NCBI RefSeq assembly: GCF_050303215.1
Contig: NZ_JBNLBH010000027.1
Location: forward strand, 13,602-77,601
From: Haliangium sp050303215
GTDB lineage: Bacteria > Myxococcota_A > Polyangia > Haliangiales > Haliangiaceae
Length of the DNA: 64,000 bases
Direction of reading: 5' to 3'
In this document: piece after piece, positions 1-11,664 of the stretch
Numbering within the stretch: the stretch's first letter is position 1
Layout: each line of letters starts with the position of its first letter
Notes under the pieces: generated by a model
Databases searched by the model: none
The model's input: only the letters and a program-made list of their open reading frames with translations
What the model was told of the DNA's origin: nothing
Translations under genes and position numbers: made by a program

Positions 1-1281
1 GATCGGGTCGTCCTCGTCCTCGGCGCCCGGCTCGCACTGCTCTCCGGCGGCCAGGTTGACCTCGCCGTCGCCGCACCAGGCCGCGGTGCAATCATAGTCG
101 CAGGTGGCGCTCTCGCCGCCGTCGTCGCACTGCTCGCCGACGCTGGGGTTGACCACCGCGTCACCGCACACCGGCGCGGTGCAGTCGGGGTCGCAGGTCG
201 CCGTGGCCTGGCCGCCGTCGTCGCACACCTCGCCGGCCGCGCCGTTCACCAGCCCGTCTCCGCACACCGGCGCCGTGCAGTCACGATCGCAGCCGGCGCT
301 GTCCACGCCGCCGTCGTCGCAGATCTCGGCCACCGGGTTGAACACCCCGTCGCCGCACCCGGGCAAGGTACAGTCGAGGTCGCAGCCGAGCGTGTGCTGC
401 CCGCCGCCGTCGCAGTGCTCGCCCAGGGCCACCTCGACGATCCCGTTGCCGCAGTACTCGCTCCAGCACAGCGGGCTGCAGCCGTCGCCGCCGTCGCGGT
501 TGCCGTCGTCGCACTGCTCGCCGGGATCGAGCACGCCGTTGCCGCAGTACTCGCTCCGGCAGCTCGCGCTGCAGCCGTCGCCGTCGTCGCGGTTGCCATC
601 GTCGCAGGTCTCTCCCCGGGCGTGGTTTACGAGCCCGTCGCCGCACTCGGCCGGGGTGCAGTCGCTGTCGCACGACCCGCTCTCGCCGCCTTCGTCGCAC
701 TGCTCGCCGGCCGCCGCGTTGACCACCGCGTCGCCGCACCATGGGATCGTGCAGTCGCTGTCGCAGGTGGGGCTGTCGCCGCCATCGTCGCAGTGCTCGC
801 CCGCGGCGGGATCGACCTGGCCGTTGCCGCACTCCTCCACCGACAGGCAGTCAGCGCGGCAACCGTCGCCCGAGCTCCGGTTGCCGTCGTCGCAGGCCTC
901 GCCCGGATCGAGGTGGCCATCGCCGCAGCGCTCCAGGTGGCAGGTCGGAGAGCAACCGTCTCCGGCCTCGGAGTTGCCGTCGTCGCATCGCTCGCCGGCG
1001 TGGCCGTTGACATCGCCGTCGCCGCACACGGCCCAGGTGCAGTCGCTGTCGCAGCCGGCGCTCTCGCCGCCGTCGTCGCACTCCTCGCCCGCGTGTACGA
1101 TTCCGTCCCCACAGTCGACGGGGACCGGCGGGGACGGGACGACGCACGCGCTCGACGCCCACGCCACGGCCACGAACGCGAGCGCACAGGCGCGGCCTCG
1201 GGCCGGATCGAGTGGGGCCGGCGACCGGCGACGGAAGCGGGCGGTGAGGGGAAGGAAGGGGTCGGAACAGTGAGGTTTCAC
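1..1281 (-). CDS. Myxococcus cysteine-rich repeat protein, probable lipoprotein (C-terminus off window)
   Basis: A leftward gene continues past base 1, and 427 codons are visible without a stop. The GTG start overlaps the upstream TGA as GTGA, which implies translational coupling. About 36 residues precede a hydrophobic stretch (ALAFVAVAWASSAC) that ends in a weak lipobox-like Cys. The rest is at least ten tandem disulfide modules of the form CGDG-(V/I)-x-x-GE-x-CDDG-(N/G)-x-GC-x-x-x-C. These match the Myxococcus cysteine-rich repeat (TIGR02232/DUF4215-like) found in secreted and surface proteins of Myxococcota. The frame was checked by hand from 1281 to base 1 and stays open. Role inferred: an exported, disulfide-rich adhesive or structural surface protein. 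The lipobox has Ser at -3, so lipidation is uncertain. Confidence 0.85.
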   Translation of the reverse strand, partial: MKPHCSDPFLPLTARFRRRSPAPLDPARGRACALAFVAVAWASSACVVPSPPVPVDCGDGIVHAGEECDDGGESAGCDSDCTWAVCGDGDVNGHAGERCDDGNSEAGDGCSPTCHLERCGDGHLDPGEACDDGNRSSGDGCRADCLSVEECGNGQVDPAAGEHCDDGGDSPTCDSDCTIPWCGDAVVNAAAGEQCDEGGESGSCDSDCTPAECGDGLVNHARGETCDDGNRDDGDGCSASCRSEYCGNGVLDPGEQCDDGNRDGGDGCSPLCWSEYCGNGIVEVALGEHCDGGGQHTLGCDLDCTLPGCGDGVFNPVAEICDDGGVDSAGCDRDCTAPVCGDGLVNGAAGEVCDDGGQATATCDPDCTAPVCGDAVVNPSVGEQCDDGGESATCDYDCTAAWCGDGEVNLAAGEQCEPGAEDEDDPI

Positions 1282-3134
1282 TCGAAGTCTCCTTGCAGGA
1301 TCAAGCCGGCGCCGCCGGCGGTGGACATGGGGGTGAGCCGCAGGGACCAGTCGGTGGCCGCCCTGCGCTCGATCTCGGACGAACGGTCGTCGTCATCGTC
1401 GTCGTCATCGGAGGGGCCCGGGGCGGTGAGCCAGAGCAGGGCCGCGTTGGCCACGGCCACGCCGGCCACGGCGAAGCCCAGGTTGGCGGCGCGGCTGTCC
1501 GTGCCCGCCTGCTCGACCAGCACGACGCCGGCCGGGGTGCACGCGCCGTCCTCACACCAGGCCCGCGAGGCGTCGAGGCGCGCGCGGGCGCGGCGCCCGT
1601 ACCAGGCGCCCACGGCCAGGCCGCCGGCCGCGACCCCGCCGGCCACCCCGAGCGACAGCCAGCGCCGGCGCGACAGACCCGTGGCCGGCGCGCGGTCATC
1701 GAGGTTCCAAGCCCACAGCCCGCCCAGGCTGGCGACCACGCCGCCGGCGAAGGCCAGGTTGGCGCGTCCGGCCGAGGCGCTGACGCGCTCCGACGCGGCC
1801 ACACCGGCGTCGCTGCAGCGCCGCGCACCGGCGCCGTCGAGGTCGCACTCGGCGTCGACCCGACCCGAGGCTCGGCGCACGTCCCAGGTGTAATATCCGG
1901 CCGCGCCGAGGCCGGCCAGGGTCGCGGTCGCGGCCGCGGTCGCGGCCACCTGCTTACACCACCGGCAGCGCTCGGGGGCGGCGTCCGGTGGTGGCGGGGC
2001 CGGGACCGGCTCCAGCGCGAGCGTCAGGCTGTACTCGACCGGGCGGTCGAGGGCGAGGCCGACGGTGCGATCGAGGTAGCCGGGGGCGCGCGCGGTCAGG
2101 GTGTGGGCGCGGCGGTCGCCGGGCAGGCGCAGGGATCGCACCGAGGCGGCCGGCCGCGGTGGCGACGGCTCGGCGTCCTCGGCCGCGACGGTCGAGTTCG
2201 ACGCTCCGGGCTCGTCCACGCCCAGAGCTGGTCCGGAACCGGCGTCCGTGGTCGCCGCGGCCGGCGTCGCCTCGCCGGGCTCGGCCGCCGCGACCGGCTC
2301 GAGCTCGACCGGTTGTCCGTCGAGCTCGAACACGGCGTGCGGCGGCGAGGCCTCGACCAAGACCCGCTCGTCGAGGGCGACCTCGACCGCGAGCGGACGG
2401 CCCTCGTGCGCCGAGATGATCTGAGTGTGCACGAAGTACCCCGGGGCCGCGACCCGCAGCTCGTGCTCCCCCGCGGCCACCTCGAGGGAGTCCTGCTCGG
2501 GCCCGAGCACGCGCCCGTCGACCACGACCTCGGCGGCGCCGGCGGGGACGAGCGGGCGCACGGTGATGGTGAGCTCCGACGGCAGCTCCTCGAGCTCGAC
2601 CGCGAGCGCCCGCCGCTGGCCCCGACGCATGCGGATCCGCTCCCTCCAGGGGGCGTATCCGGGTCGCTTGACGATGATGGTATAGCGCCCCGGCAGCAGC
2701 CCCTTGTCGCACCTGGGCGCGGCCACGCACGCGATCCCGAGGGCCTCGTAGCCGAGGTACACATCGGCCGGCCCAGGTGCCACCTCGACGGTGAGCACGG
2801 TGCCCTCGACCTGACTGAGGTCGCGGCACTGCTGGCCCATCTGGCGCCGATTGGGCCCGGGGCGCGCGACCTTCAAATAGGCCCGGCAGGCGACCAGCGC
2901 GGCCTCGTAGCGGCGCATGTCGATCAGGGTGAGCGCGTGCAGCAGACGCAGCTCGGTGTGGGCCGGGGCCTCCGCCAGTCCGGCCTCGATGGTGGCTACG
3001 GCCTCCGGGTAGCGACCCTCGCCGCGCATCTCGCGCGCCGCCGACGCGCGCGCGTCGGGCGAGAGAGCGTCCGGCGCCGCCTGCGCCAGGTGCGCCCACC
3101 CCATCAATACGATCAACAACCGAGTCCATTTCAT
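1278..3134 (-). CDS. TPR/PEGA-domain envelope protein
   Basis: The protein has 618 residues. The start at 3134 (MKWTRLLIVLMGWAHLAQA) gives a clean signal peptide, whereas upstream in-frame codons add a non-signal extension. After the signal come TPR-like helices (residues about 25-95) with a 'RYPEAVATIEAGLAEAP' pattern. Two or three beta-rich PEGA-type modules follow (about 110-270) with sequences such as 'VDGRVLG' and 'GEHELRVAAPGY'. The last third holds four hydrophobic segments separated by Cys-containing loops, and an acidic run of eight Asp sits near the C-terminus. PEGA modules are beta-sandwich, surface-layer-like domains common beside Ser/Thr kinases in Myxococcota, and a kinase is divergently transcribed next door. 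It is coupled by a 4-base overlap to the cysteine-rich repeat gene. The exact function is unknown. Confidence 0.85.
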   Translation of the reverse strand: MKWTRLLIVLMGWAHLAQAAPDALSPDARASAAREMRGEGRYPEAVATIEAGLAEAPAHTELRLLHALTLIDMRRYEAALVACRAYLKVARPGPNRRQMGQQCRDLSQVEGTVLTVEVAPGPADVYLGYEALGIACVAAPRCDKGLLPGRYTIIVKRPGYAPWRERIRMRRGQRRALAVELEELPSELTITVRPLVPAGAAEVVVDGRVLGPEQDSLEVAAGEHELRVAAPGYFVHTQIISAHEGRPLAVEVALDERVLVEASPPHAVFELDGQPVELEPVAAAEPGEATPAAATTDAGSGPALGVDEPGASNSTVAAEDAEPSPPRPAASVRSLRLPGDRRAHTLTARAPGYLDRTVGLALDRPVEYSLTLALEPVPAPPPPDAAPERCRWCKQVAATAAATATLAGLGAAGYYTWDVRRASGRVDAECDLDGAGARRCSDAGVAASERVSASAGRANLAFAGGVVASLGGLWAWNLDDRAPATGLSRRRWLSLGVAGGVAAGGLAVGAWYGRRARARLDASRAWCEDGACTPAGVVLVEQAGTDSRAANLGFAVAGVAVANAALLWLTAPGPSDDDDDDDDRSSEIERRAATDWSLRLTPMSTAGGAGLILQGDFE

Positions 3135-3255
3135 CGTATGTAAACCTCGCAAGCAGATACGACACACCACCACACCGAGCGCCGAACAGAGGCAATACGC
3201 GCCGATTTGCGCCCTTCCAGTCTACCCGGGGCGACGCACGGGCGCTATTCCGGGA

Positions 3256-3291
3256 ACATTTCATACATTTCTCCAACATTTCAAAAAATGT
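3256..3291. promoter_or_regulatory. AT-rich repeat block between divergent PEGA and kinase genes
   Basis: The 240-base spacer between the divergent starts (3134 and 3375) contains three direct copies of ACATTTC at 3256, 3265 and 3276. The last one forms a perfect inverted repeat, ACATTT-CAAA-AAATGT (3276-3291). The block is strikingly AT-rich against very GC-rich surroundings. Interpretation as an operator or promoter for one or both divergent genes is inference. Confidence 0.45.
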
Positions 3292-3374
3292 ATCTAAAAC
3301 CATCATTATTCCGATGCTAGAGTCGACTCACCGCCGAGCTCGTGCCCACGACGAGCGGCGAAGAGGCCCCCCCC

Positions 3375-6067
<2,693 letters not shown>

Positions 6068-6071
<4 letters not shown>

Positions 6072-8896
6072 CTCGTCTGCCCGACCTCCCCCGCACCCGC
6101 TTGGCGGTATTGTCCGCCGTGATCATCGCGTCCCTGAGCGCCGCCGCCCTGGGCGTGCACGCGGGCCTGAGCCGGCGCGCGCCGCCGCCGCCGCCGAGCC
6201 CATCCGAGCCCGCCCAGGCGACGCCGCCCGCGCCCGCGCCCGACCTGGCCCCCGCCATCGAGCCGGCCGCGGAGAAGGCCCGCGCGCGCTCGCTCCTGGG
6301 CGACTACTGCGACGCGGTCGAGCCCAAGCACCGGCGCGACACCGTCGCGGCCCTGATCGATGTGCGCGACCGCGAGCTGGCGCAGTGCGCCCTGGCCCGG
6401 CTCGACGACGAGCCCGACGACGAGGTCCGAGCGCTCATCGCCGAGCTGATCGGACGCCTGGGTGACAGTGACGGCGGGGCCTGGCTCGGCGAGCACTACC
6501 GGTCCGCCGCGCCGCCGGTCCGGGTGGCCTACGACGAGGCCCTGTGCCGGCTCGACGACACCCGCGCCTGCCGCCGCCTGGGCGAGAGCGCGCATGACCG
6601 CGACCTGACGGTGGCGTTCCTGGCCGCGCAGCGGGTCGCGGCCATGAGCGCGCCCGGCGACCGACGGGTCCTGCGCTGGCTGCGCGGCCTGCTGCTGCGC
6701 GAGCACGAGCTGCCGCCGCTCGCCGGCCTGGACCTGCTCGGTCATCTGTCCAGCCTCGGTGACCGGGCCGCGCGCGAGCGCCTGCGCGCCCTGCTCACCA
6801 ACGCCGCCCCGGGAGTGGCCCTGGGCGCGGCCGAGACCCTGGCCGGCATCGGCGACGACGCCGGCCGCGAGATCCTGATCGACACCTTCAACGACGGCCG
6901 CGCCGACGCCCGTGAGCGGGTGCGCGCGGTCGTGGCCCTGGTCGCCCTGGGCGACTACGCCGGGCGCCAGTACCTGGAAGACACCCTGACCGGCGCCGAC
7001 GACCCGGCGCTGCGCCGGCACTCCCTGCGCGGACTGGGCGAGATCGGGGCCTGGGACAGCCTGCGCGCCATCCTGGCCCGCTATCGGGATGACGACCACC
7101 GGGTCAGGATCGCGGCCGCGGCCGCGGTGTTGCTCGTGCTCGGGCTCGATCCCCAGGTGCTGGCCCAGGAGTCGGTGGACTGGCTGCGGACCATGATGGC
7201 CTCGGCCCGGTGGCAGGACCGCCGTGACGCCGGTCTGGCCCTGGCGGCGCTGGCGCCAGCCGCAGCGGTGCCGCTGCTGGCCCAAGGCCTGGCCGATCCC
7301 GAGCCGGCGGTGCGGCGGGCCTTCGCCAACAGCGCCGCGACCCTGACCAGCCCCGACGCGGCCCCGGTGATCATCGCCGCCCTGGCGGTCGAGACCGACC
7401 CCACGGTGCGCGAGCACGAAGTGGTGGCGCTGGCTCGGATCGCCAACCCGGCGGCCAAGGAGGTGCTGGAGGCGGTGGCCGAGCGGCGCGACCGACCCGG
7501 GGTGTTGGCCCTGGGCGCGCTGCTCGCGATCGGTGAGGGCGGCGCGTTGGCCCGCTTGTCCGAGCTCTACCGCGGCGTCAAGGCCGCGCTCCGGGTGGCG
7601 GTCATGGAAGCGGCGATGCTGGCCCGCGATGTGGCCGTGCTCGATCTGCTCCGGCAGGGCCTGAGCGATCGCGCCGCGGCGGTGCGGGCCAAGGCCGCCG
7701 AGGGCCTGGTCCAGTATGGCCACGACCGCGAACGCGCGGCCGAGGTGCTGCAGCGAGCGGCGGCGACGCCGGCGCTGGCGGCCTCTGCGCTGCCCGCCCT
7801 GCTCGCCCTGGGGGTGACGCCGCCGGCCCAGGTCGCGCCCGCGACGCTGTTGTCCGATCCCGCGCCCGAGCGCCGTCGCGTCGCCGTGCGCGCCGCGGCC
7901 GAGCTGCCTTGGCCTCGGGCTCGAGGGCTGCTCCAGCGCGCGCTCCACGACCGCGCGGCCGAGGTCCGACGCGACGCCGTGGGCGTGGCCGGCGGCTTCA
8001 TCCCCGGGCACGGACGCGCGGTCGAGCCGCTGCTCAAGCAGGTCGTGCGCGACTCCGACGGCGCGACCCGAGCCATGGCCAAGGCCCGGCTGGCCCGGCT
8101 GCTGCCACCACCGCCGGGCCCGAACCGGGACCAGCTCGGAGCCGGCGAGGCAAACGCTGACGACGCCGCTGCGGCCGCGTTGGCGGCGATGGAGTCCGCG
8201 GCCGAGCAGGCCGAGCAGGCCCACGCGCGCTTCGCCGAGTCGACCCAGGCAGTGGCATCGCTGGCGGCCGAGGTGTCCGAGCGCGCCGCCCGGCGGGCCC
8301 GCAGCGAGCGCGACGTGAGCGCGGTGGTGGCCCTGGGGCAGCGCCTGGGCGAGGCCCAGGCCGCGGCGCTGGCCGCCTACGGACACGTGGTCGAAGCTGA
8401 CTCTCGGCTGCTGGCAGCCGCGCGCGCGCTGCCGCCGGACGCGCCCACATCGACGGATGCGCTGGCCGACGCCGACCGTCGCGCCCGCGCGGCCCGGTCG
8501 TCGTTGGCCGAGGCCCGCCGCCAGGCCCAGGAGGGCAATGACGCGGTGACCACGTACGTGGCCCGGGAGACCGCGCACTGTGACATCTACGTGGCCGGCG
8601 CCGAGACCGCGGTGCAAGCCGGACGCCTGGGCGCGGCCCGCAAGGATTTGCAGCGGGCCGCCGACGCCTGCGGCCGCGGTCCGCGCCGACCGCCCCAGCT
8701 CGACTTCGTGTGGGGCCTGTACTACGACGAGCGGGCTCAGGACACGGCCAACGCGCGCCCTCGTCGGCGCCACCTCGAGCGGGCGCTGAGGCACTACCAG
8801 CGGTTCCTGGACGCCGGCAAGGGCTACCGGGTCGAGCGCGCCCGCGAACGCATCGCAGCCATCACCGACGAGCTCGCCGCCGGCACCGGCGAGTAG
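6068..8896 (+). CDS. HEAT-repeat scaffold protein with N-terminal membrane anchor
   Basis: The protein has 942 residues and is translationally coupled to the kinase through ATGA. An N-terminal hydrophobic segment (residues about 12-28, LAVLSAVIIASLSAAALG) acts as a signal anchor or signal peptide, and a proline-rich linker follows. Residues about 75-680 are tandem HEAT-like helix pairs with recurring patterns such as 'ALVALGDYAGRQYL' and 'PAVRRAFANSAATL'. A charged Ala/Glu/Arg coiled-coil region (about 690-800) and a TPR-like end (LERALRHYQRFLDAG) complete it. No catalytic motif was seen. The matching repeats at the C-terminus of the preceding kinase suggest the two interact outside the membrane; this is inference. 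It is probably a structural or sensor scaffold. Confidence 0.88.
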
Positions 8897-8921
8897 TCGT
8901 CCCACTCTCACGAGGTGCGCC

Positions 8922-9539
8922 ATGCCCACATCCCCCACTTTGCCTGACCTGAATTCGGTCACCGCCCCCAACGCCGAGGCGACATCGACCGCTCGGACCG
9001 ATCAACGCATGAGCTCCGACGAGCTGGTGTGCCTGCTGTACGATGAGCTCCGCCGGCTGGCGCAGGCCCGCCTCGCCCGCCTGCCTCCCCGGCAGACCCT
9101 TCAGCCCACGTTATTGGTCCACGAGGCCTATGAACGCCTGGCCCGCCGCCGCGACGTGCGCTGGAACAGCCGGGCACACTTCTTCGGCGCTGCCGCGAAG
9201 GCCATGCGCAACATCCTGGTCGACGACGCCCGCCGGCGCCGCTCCCAGCGCCGCGGTGGCGACATGGCCCGCGTCGACGTGAGCATGACTCTACCCGACC
9301 AGCAGGCGCCGCTCGCGGCCGAGGACATGTTGACCTTGCACGAGGCCCTCGAGCGCATGTCCGTAGAACACCCTGAGCACGCGGAGCTGGTCGTGCTGCG
9401 CTACTTCGGCGGCCTCACCATGCGCGAGATCGCCACGCTGCACGGTGTACACATATGCACGGTAGAGGGCCGGTGGCGCTTCGCTCGCGCCTGGCTGCGG
9501 GTCGCGCTCGGGGCCCACCCCCCGCCAGCGCGCCAATAG
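8922..9539 (+). CDS. ECF-type RNA polymerase sigma factor (TIGR02999-like)
   Basis: The protein has 205 residues, and ATG 8922 has GAGGTG upstream. Region 2 is visible (DELVCLLYDELRRLAQARL; then SRAHFFGAAAKAMRNILVD). Region 4 has a helix-turn-helix (VVLRYFGGLTMREIATLHGV). The sequence TLQPTLLVHEAYERL resembles the TIGR02999 sigma-70 subfamily. It lacks the acidic D-x-E-D motif of canonical ECF region 2.2 and has Thr59 and Thr63 there instead. No anti-sigma gene is adjacent; a Ser/Thr kinase operon is. In Vibrio EcfP/PknT, kinase phosphorylation of such a Thr replaces the missing negative charge, so the same mode of control is plausible here but unproven. Transcription appears continuous with the kinase operon (25-base gap). 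Confidence 0.92.
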   Translation: MPTSPTLPDLNSVTAPNAEATSTARTDQRMSSDELVCLLYDELRRLAQARLARLPPRQTLQPTLLVHEAYERLARRRDVRWNSRAHFFGAAAKAMRNILVDDARRRRSQRRGGDMARVDVSMTLPDQQAPLAAEDMLTLHEALERMSVEHPEHAELVVLRYFGGLTMREIATLHGVHICTVEGRWRFARAWLRVALGAHPPPARQ

Positions 9540-9643
9540 ACCCGGTATTTTCGACCCCTGCCACGAGCGCCGTTTTTTTGACTCGGCTCCGGTTGTCCCT
9601 GAAGATGAGCTCGCAAAGAGCTTATTCATCGAGGGAGAATCGG

Positions 9644-10660
9644 ATGGCAATGTTAGAGTATCTCGACACCGGCGCGACACATGAGCTGTCGTCAACGTAT
9701 CTGGTCGGGCGTGGACGCGAGTGCGACCTGCGGCTCCGGAAGCCGACCGTGTCCGGTGAGCACGCCGTGTTCCGCTGGCACGACATGGGCTGGGAGCTGC
9801 GCGACCTGGGCAGCTTGAACGGGACCTTCGTGGACGGCGAGCGGCTCACTCCGGGCGTCGCGTACCAGTTGTTGACGCCGGAGGTGGTCATCAGTTTCGG
9901 CGACGCCGACCACGAGTACCGCCTGGTCGACCTCGAGCCGCCGCGGGCCATGGCCCGCACCCATGACGGCGTCGTCGTCGGCGCCGAGGACGGGGTGTTG
10001 TTGTTGCCGAACCCCCATCGTTGCGAGCTCATCATCTCCGAGGTGTCGCCTGGGGTGTGGAGCGCCGAGTCGCAAGACGGTCGCCACCGCTCGGTCCGCG
10101 ACGGCGACATGGTGCCGGCGGGCGGGGGCCAGTGGCAGCTCATGTTGCCGGGGCCGTGCCAGCGAACCATGTACTTGGAGCCGATGTGCAACCTCGCCGA
10201 CGCGCGCCTCCGGCTGTACCTCAACCAGGACCACGAGTTGATCCGGATCGCGCTGGTCCACCGCCGGGGCACCCTCGACATCGCCCCCCGGGCGCATGAC
10301 AAGCTGCTGCTGTTCCTGGCCAAGCGCCGGCTCGCGCATCGCGGTGAACGAGGACGCACGCTGGCGGGATGGGTGCACGTGGACGACGCGCTCACGGCCT
10401 TGTATCCCCACGAGGCCGCCACCGAGTCCCGGCTCAACCTCGACGTCTTCCGAGTCCGGCATCAGTTCATCCAGGCCCAGGTCAAGGGGGCCAAGAGCAT
10501 CATCGAGCGCCGGAAGCCCGGCCGGCTGCGCCTCGGCACGGCCGACGTCGAGGTGATCGAGCCCGGCGCGGCGGGGCGACCACCGGGCCCACCGCCGGGC
10601 GCCTGTCCAGCCTGCAATGCTCTGCAATTGAGCCCCAGCGCCGGCTCGGTTATAAGCTGA
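9644..10660 (+). CDS. FHA-domain protein with winged-helix-like C-terminus (copy 1)
   Basis: The protein has 338 residues. ATG 9644 has GAGGGAGA about 6 bases upstream; longer in-frame extensions overlap the sigma gene and lack a site. The N-terminal FHA phospho-threonine-binding domain (about 15-85) shows the core residues GRGRECDLRL, SGEHAVF, RDLGSLNGTFVDG. A beta-rich middle region is followed by a C-terminal segment (about 215-310) with the pattern LLLFLAKRRL...GWVHVDDAL...SRLNLDVFRVRHQF...RKPGRLRLG. This resembles winged-helix effector domains of response-regulator type. It would read threonine phosphorylation by the neighbouring kinases and perhaps bind DNA. It is paralogous to the next gene. 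The FHA call is firm; the winged helix is inferred from pattern only. Confidence 0.88.
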   Translation: MAMLEYLDTGATHELSSTYLVGRGRECDLRLRKPTVSGEHAVFRWHDMGWELRDLGSLNGTFVDGERLTPGVAYQLLTPEVVISFGDADHEYRLVDLEPPRAMARTHDGVVVGAEDGVLLLPNPHRCELIISEVSPGVWSAESQDGRHRSVRDGDMVPAGGGQWQLMLPGPCQRTMYLEPMCNLADARLRLYLNQDHELIRIALVHRRGTLDIAPRAHDKLLLFLAKRRLAHRGERGRTLAGWVHVDDALTALYPHEAATESRLNLDVFRVRHQFIQAQVKGAKSIIERRKPGRLRLGTADVEVIEPGAAGRPPGPPPGACPACNALQLSPSAGSVIS

Positions 10661-10689
10661 TATCATACCGGTATCCGGCAGTGACATCC

Positions 10690-11619
10690 ATGGCCACCCT
10701 CAAGCACCTCGCCACCGGCACGGAACACGTCCTCACGTCCGAACTCGTCGCCGGGCGCAGCCGGCACGCGGGGTTGCGGCTGAATAATCCCCGGGCATCA
10801 GCCAACCACGCCAGCATCCGCTGGACCGGCGACGGCTGGGAGCTGCGCGATCTCAAGGCCACCAACGGAACCTTCGTGGACGACCACCGGCTCGCCGATG
10901 GCGACAGCGTCCCGCTCGTGGTCGGTACGCGGGTGGGCTTCGGCGACCTCCACGATCCCTTCGAGCTGGTGTCCGACCTGCCGCCGGAGGCGGTCGCGTA
11001 TGGCCCCGACGGCGCCGTGGTCCACGCCGTCGAGGGTCACCTGGCCCTGCCCTCGCCGGACCAAGCCACGCTGTGGGTGGAGCGCGAGGAGGCCGGGGTG
11101 TGGTCGATCGAGACCGACGACGGCACCCGCCGCGTCGCCCGCGAAGAGGAGCACCTCGACCTCGATGGCCAGTCGTGGCGGCTGGAGCTGCCGGTGGTGC
11201 TGGAGAAGACCGCCCGCCCGGAGCCGCGGCAGACGCGACGCCTGCGCCACGTCGGCCTGCGCTTCACGGTCAGCCCGGACGAGGAGTTCGTGGACATCGA
11301 CGTGGTCGGCGCCGACAGCGTCACCCGGCTGCGCCAGCGCGCCCACCACTACCTGCTGTTGGTGCTGGCACGCCGACGCTTGACCGATCTGGCCAACCCC
11401 GAGCTGCCCGAGAGCGAGCACGGGTGGATCGAGCTGGCCGAGCTGCTGCACCTGCGCCCGTCTCGGCAAGACACGACCAACGCCCTCAACCTGGCCATCT
11501 ACCGGGCCCGACAGCAGCTCCGCGAGGAGCTCGGAATCGAGGACCAGGCCGGCCTGGTCGAGCGCCGCCGCGGGGCCATGATCCGCATCGGCGTGACCCG
11601 CCTCGAGATCCTGCCCTGA
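10690..11619 (+). CDS. FHA-domain protein with winged-helix-like C-terminus (copy 2)
   Basis: The protein has 309 residues and starts at ATG 10690; an in-frame GTG at 10681 is an alternative. It is a tandem paralogue of the preceding gene with the same layout. The N-terminal FHA domain shows AGRSRHAGLRL, SANHASIRW and LKATNGTFVDD. The C-terminal region contains HYLLLVLARRRL, HGWIELAELLHL, NALNLAIYRARQQL and ERRRGAMIRIG, aligning by eye with the winged-helix-like part of copy 1. The FHA core residues (Gly-Arg, Ser-x-x-His, Asn-Gly) are retained, so phospho-threonine binding should be intact. It lies 29 bases after copy 1 and 45 before the second kinase. It may have a different phospho-target or DNA site from copy 1. 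Confidence 0.87.
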   Translation: MATLKHLATGTEHVLTSELVAGRSRHAGLRLNNPRASANHASIRWTGDGWELRDLKATNGTFVDDHRLADGDSVPLVVGTRVGFGDLHDPFELVSDLPPEAVAYGPDGAVVHAVEGHLALPSPDQATLWVEREEAGVWSIETDDGTRRVAREEEHLDLDGQSWRLELPVVLEKTARPEPRQTRRLRHVGLRFTVSPDEEFVDIDVVGADSVTRLRQRAHHYLLLVLARRRLTDLANPELPESEHGWIELAELLHLRPSRQDTTNALNLAIYRARQQLREELGIEDQAGLVERRRGAMIRIGVTRLEILP

Positions 11620-11664
11620 TCGACGCTCGGCTGTGACCTTCGGGCCGGGCCGCGCGAGTGAAGC

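Noticed and set aside
100..1100. Regularly spaced DNA repeats resembling a CRISPR or satellite array
   Set aside because: Units vary in length and sequence, keep one reading frame and encode Cys-rich modules, so they are protein repeats.
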